From Pontimicrobium sp. SW4 (GTDB taxonomy: Bacteria > Bacteroidota > Bacteroidia > Flavobacteriales > Flavobacteriaceae), in contig NZ_CP157199.1 in assembly GCF_039954625.1 (NCBI RefSeq), positions 2,852,001-2,916,000 on the forward strand: a DNA stretch of 64,000 nucleotides, in the 5' to 3' direction. This document shows positions 61,079 through 64,000 of this stretch, piece after piece. A model generated the notes under the pieces. That model was not told the DNA's origin. It saw only the letters and a list, made by a program, of their open reading frames with translations, and made no database searches. The first letter of the stretch is position 1. Each line of letters begins with the position of its first letter. The position numbers and the translations under genes were made by a program.

Positions 61079-63820
61079 ATGAGAATTTTTACACTATTAT
61101 TTTTAATGTTTTCAGCAACAATAATGTATGCTCAAAACACTGGTTCAATTGTTGGGAAATTAATTGATAAAGAATACAACAATGAGCCTTTATCATTTGC
61201 AAATATTTTAATTAAAGGAACCATCACTGGAACAACATCAGATTTTGATGGCTTATATACTTTTGAAGATTTATCTCCTGGAAATTACACCTTACAATTT
61301 AGCTTTGTGGGTTATGAAACCCAAGAAATAACAGTGACTGTTGAGGCAAATAAAGTTACCGAAGTAAATGTATCAATGGCAGCTAGTGCAGCTTCTTTAG
61401 ATGAAGTACTAATTACAACAACTACAAGAAAGGAAAGTGAAGTAGCTTTATTATTAGAACAAAAAAAGGCAACTACTATAAAAGAAAGTATTGGTGCTGA
61501 AAGATTATCTAAAATAGGTGTTTCTGATGCTGCTGGTGCTACTTCAAAAATTTCTGGTGTAACTAAAAGTGAAAGCTCTGGTGATATTTATATTCGCGGT
61601 CTTGGGGATAGATATCTATCTACTAGTATGAATGGGTTGCCAATTCCATCGGATGATGTAAACAATAAAAATATAGATTTAGGATTGTTTTCAACGGACT
61701 TAATTCAAAATGTAGGTATTAGCAAAACATATACTACAAGTAGTTATGGAGATCAAGCTTCAGGAAATGTTAATATTGTTTCTAAGGAATATTCATCTAA
61801 AGGATTTTCTATAGGGTTAAGTACTGGTACAAACACTAATGTATTGAGTCTTGATAGAAATTTCAAAAAAAGCATCATAAGCAAAGATGTAACTTTAGGT
61901 TTTCATAAAAAGCAATATGCAGTTGTTGACCTAATAACAAGACAAGGTTGGGACCCTTTAAGCAAAGGGAAATCTATTAATTATGGCTTATCATTATCTG
62001 GAGGACATAAAGTATCTGTTTTCGATAAGGATATTTCAATATTCGCTGCTGGTTCTTATTCAAAAAGCTTAGAATATGCCGAAGGTGTTTTTAGAAGCTA
62101 TAGAGCCAATATTTTAGATAACGAATTTACTGATACTGAATCTTACACTACAAAAATAAGTACCACAGGATACCTTAATTCAAATATAAAGATTAATGAA
62201 AATAATCGTGTTTCTTATAATTTCCTCGCAATAAATAAGGGAATCGATAATGTGTATGAACAAGGCAGAAATGGTTTAGGTTATGTATTTGATCAAGATC
62301 CTCAAGAAAATGGTGCTTTTGTTAGAGACCAAAACTTTAAGCAAACCACCATGTTTGTTAACCAACTTTTAGGAACACACAATTTTAGCGAAATTCATAA
62401 ACTAACATGGGCAGCAGGATATAACTTTGTATTGGCAGAAGAGCCTAATAGAATTAGAAATGAAGCCAATATATTAGATCAAAATACCGTACAATATGCA
62501 CATGTTGGAGATTTTCAACAAAGAAAATCTAGTCAAAAAATTGAGGACATAGAATATAATGGCTATATAAAAGATCAACTAGAATTTGGAACTCCAGACG
62601 AAGAAGACATAAACCCTTTTAAACTAAACTTTGGCGCAGATTTTCGTCAAAAAGAAAGAGCTTTTAACTCCCTTTTCATTGGTGTGAGAGCTAGAGATTT
62701 CCAAGTACCATCAGTAGATAACCTGTCACTCACGTTTACTGAAAGTAATTTCAACAACGGACTCATACTTAGACAAAGAGATCCTGATAGATATACTGCC
62801 GATTTAAAAATTTATGCAGGCTTTGCAAGTGTTGATTTTGGTACAAATAAAAAATTATCAGGAAACGTTGGCCTTCGTTATGAGAAAGATCAAATAGAAG
62901 TGCTTTGGGATGTTGCAAATTATGTTGGGCGTGTTGGTTCAATCAAAAAAAATTATAGCGAAGTATTTCCAAGTGCTAATATTAAGTATCAATTAAACGA
63001 CAAAAATTCTTTGCGTTTTGCTACAAGTTTAACACAAACATTACCAGAGTTTAAAGAGTTAGCGCCTTTTGAATATGTGTCACCAACTGGTCGAGTAACA
63101 AGAGGAAATCCAGATTTAGAAAAATCGGATGTGTTGAATATCGATCTAAAGTGGGAGTTTTTTCCAAGCTCAAGTGAACTGCTTTCTGCTACTACCTTTT
63201 ATAAGAAAATCAATAATCCTATCAACCTTGCACAAACAAGAGGGTCTTCAGGGATTTTTCAATATTTCAATACAGGAGATAAAGCAGATGTATTTGGATT
63301 AGAGTTTGAATCTAGAATCAACCTTATTGAAACAGAAGATGAGAAAAGCATTTTAGATTTTAATGCGAATATTACTAAAATGTGGTTTACTCAAGATTTA
63401 TTGAAAGAGTTTCAATATAAGAATGTAAAAGAATCTGATTTACAAGGTGCTTCCGATCTCATTCTTAATGCCTCACTAGGTTATAATAATCAAAAAGAAA
63501 ATGAATTTACAGCAAACTTAACTGGTAATTATTCTTCCGATAAGGTTTTTGCACTAGGTTCTCCTGAAGATTTTGCAAATAGTGACATTTTATTTAATGA
63601 TGAAATTATTGAAAAAGGCTTCTTTACAATGGACTTTGTAATGAGCAAGGAATTATCTGCAAACTGGCAAATAAAATTAGTTGGTAAAAACCTATTAAAT
63701 CCAGCTATTGAGCAAACACAAATGGTTAGAAATATTAATACTGGAGTAACCACAAACGAAGTTGTAAGCTCTTACAAAAAAGGAAGCCAATTTAGCCTTA
63801 GCCTTAAGTATCTTTTCTAA
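61079..63820 (+). CDS. TonB-dependent receptor with carboxypeptidase-like N-terminal domain
   Basis: A 913-residue outer-membrane protein with signal peptide ending MYAQN, a carboxypeptidase-regulatory-like domain (NILIKGTITGTTSDFDGLYT; TLQFSFVGYETQEITV), a plug domain (GDIYIRGLGDRYLSTSMNGL) and a large barrel ending GSQFSLSLKYLF. No SusD partner is seen on the upstream side; the following gene is cut off by the window. The start at 61079 is used rather than 61037 because it gives the signal peptide. The 11-bp repeat array in its promoter suggests control by a PhoB/OmpR-type regulator, possibly a nutrient limitation response. Confidence 0.9.
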   Translation: MRIFTLLFLMFSATIMYAQNTGSIVGKLIDKEYNNEPLSFANILIKGTITGTTSDFDGLYTFEDLSPGNYTLQFSFVGYETQEITVTVEANKVTEVNVSMAASAASLDEVLITTTTRKESEVALLLEQKKATTIKESIGAERLSKIGVSDAAGATSKISGVTKSESSGDIYIRGLGDRYLSTSMNGLPIPSDDVNNKNIDLGLFSTDLIQNVGISKTYTTSSYGDQASGNVNIVSKEYSSKGFSIGLSTGTNTNVLSLDRNFKKSIISKDVTLGFHKKQYAVVDLITRQGWDPLSKGKSINYGLSLSGGHKVSVFDKDISIFAAGSYSKSLEYAEGVFRSYRANILDNEFTDTESYTTKISTTGYLNSNIKINENNRVSYNFLAINKGIDNVYEQGRNGLGYVFDQDPQENGAFVRDQNFKQTTMFVNQLLGTHNFSEIHKLTWAAGYNFVLAEEPNRIRNEANILDQNTVQYAHVGDFQQRKSSQKIEDIEYNGYIKDQLEFGTPDEEDINPFKLNFGADFRQKERAFNSLFIGVRARDFQVPSVDNLSLTFTESNFNNGLILRQRDPDRYTADLKIYAGFASVDFGTNKKLSGNVGLRYEKDQIEVLWDVANYVGRVGSIKKNYSEVFPSANIKYQLNDKNSLRFATSLTQTLPEFKELAPFEYVSPTGRVTRGNPDLEKSDVLNIDLKWEFFPSSSELLSATTFYKKINNPINLAQTRGSSGIFQYFNTGDKADVFGLEFESRINLIETEDEKSILDFNANITKMWFTQDLLKEFQYKNVKESDLQGASDLILNASLGYNNQKENEFTANLTGNYSSDKVFALGSPEDFANSDILFNDEIIEKGFFTMDFVMSKELSANWQIKLVGKNLLNPAIEQTQMVRNINTGVTTNEVVSSYKKGSQFSLSLKYLF

Positions 63821-63861
63821 TTAACTTTTAGATAACATACCGTCATATTTTCAAGTAAAAA

Positions 63862-63917
63862 GTAACCTACGTTTAATATTCAATTAAAGTAAAAAAAAGG
63901 TTTGAGTGTTTTCTTTG
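63862..63917 (+). promoter_or_regulatory. second promoter with 11-bp spaced repeats
   Basis: GTAACCTACGT at 63862, TTAAT at 63873 and TTAAA at 63884 are 11 bp apart. The first shares TAACCTACG with the unit at 61009. TTTCTTTG follows at 63910-63917, and the same octamer lies at 61046-61053 after the first array. The repeat-to-octamer distance is 48 bp here and 37 bp there, one unit more. Confidence 0.45.
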
Positions 63918-63942
63918 AGCAACAATAAATTATAAAATAAAA

Positions 63943-64000
63943 ATGAAAAAATTAGTCGTAAAATTATTTAGTTTAACAGCAGTAATTGCTTTATTAACCT
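63943..64000 (+). CDS. start of an exported protein (3' end outside window)
   Basis: ATG at 63943 is followed by 18 further codons reading MKKLVVKLFSLTAVIALLT, the beginning of a Sec signal peptide. The gene continues beyond the window. It lies 122 nt after the TonB-dependent receptor gene behind its own repeat-bearing promoter, so it is probably in the same regulon. The product cannot be identified. Confidence 0.6.
   Translation, partial: MKKLVVKLFSLTAVIALLT

Overview
The window is AT-rich chromosomal DNA from a member of the Bacteroidota, most likely a marine-type Flavobacteriaceae. The signs are: repeated TAnnTTTG promoter -7 elements (the Bacteroidota sigma-A type), TonB-dependent receptors with N-terminal carboxypeptidase-regulatory-like domains, DUF5686 and DUF5916 outer-membrane proteins, many lipoproteins with a Cys-terminated signal, a duplicated ExbD operon, and the gene order rplM-rpsI-rpsB-tsf-pyrH-frr. 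I see no insertion sequence, prophage, CRISPR array or rRNA operon. There is one tRNA gene, tRNA-Ser(GGA).

Layout. 1-2.4 kb: end of a GH92 alpha-mannosidase followed by a glycosylasparaginase, an N-glycan breakdown pair. 2.6-7.6 kb: a small secreted protein, polA, then three small accessory genes (GIY-YIG protein, acetolactate-decarboxylase-like lipoprotein, shortened ABM-type protein). 7.6-10.3 kb: a DUF5916 outer-membrane protein. 10.5-14.8 kb: ribosomal proteins L13, S9, S2, then EF-Ts, UMP kinase and ribosome recycling factor. 14.9-22.3 kb: DUF5686 barrel, MMPL/RND exporter, asnS, rpoN and a membrane protein. 22.2-25.4 kb (minus strand): a PorT-like barrel and an exbB-x-exbD-exbD energy-transduction operon. 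25.5-30 kb: tRNA-Ser, asparaginase, TatD nuclease, retropepsin-like protease, LuxR-type response regulator, and a structured intergenic region with a 34-codon membrane-peptide ORF. 29-33 kb: sucB and sucA of 2-oxoglutarate dehydrogenase.

33.1-41.2 kb is the main functional island. It is a clade II (Sec/lipoprotein type) nitrous oxide reductase operon: cytochrome c, fasciclin lipoprotein, nosZ, membrane protein, nosL, nosD, nosF, nosY and a Cys/His/Met-bearing lipoprotein. A divergent Rrf2 regulator faces it, and a CRP/FNR-type palindrome sits at the class II position of the nos promoter. Together these genes deliver electrons and copper to NosZ for respiratory reduction of N2O.

41.2-49.5 kb: a small unknown protein, a polyprenyl synthetase, and a TetR-TolC-MFP-RND efflux operon with a palindromic candidate operator. 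49.6-64 kb: a TonB-dependent receptor, aspS, a ClC protein lacking the usual gating glutamate, TadA-like deaminase, a Cys-domain/TonB fusion, dxs, dGTPase, and a second TonB-dependent receptor whose promoter carries an array of 11-bp direct repeats resembling sites for PhoB/OmpR-type regulators. The window ends in the signal peptide of the next gene.

The best candidates for something undescribed are the 11-bp repeat array before the last receptor, a recurrent promoter-to-start geometry (TAnnTTTG, 4-5 nt, start codon) implying leaderless mRNAs, the ClC gate substitution, and the accessory lipoproteins of the nos operon. No wholly unfamiliar multi-gene system was found.
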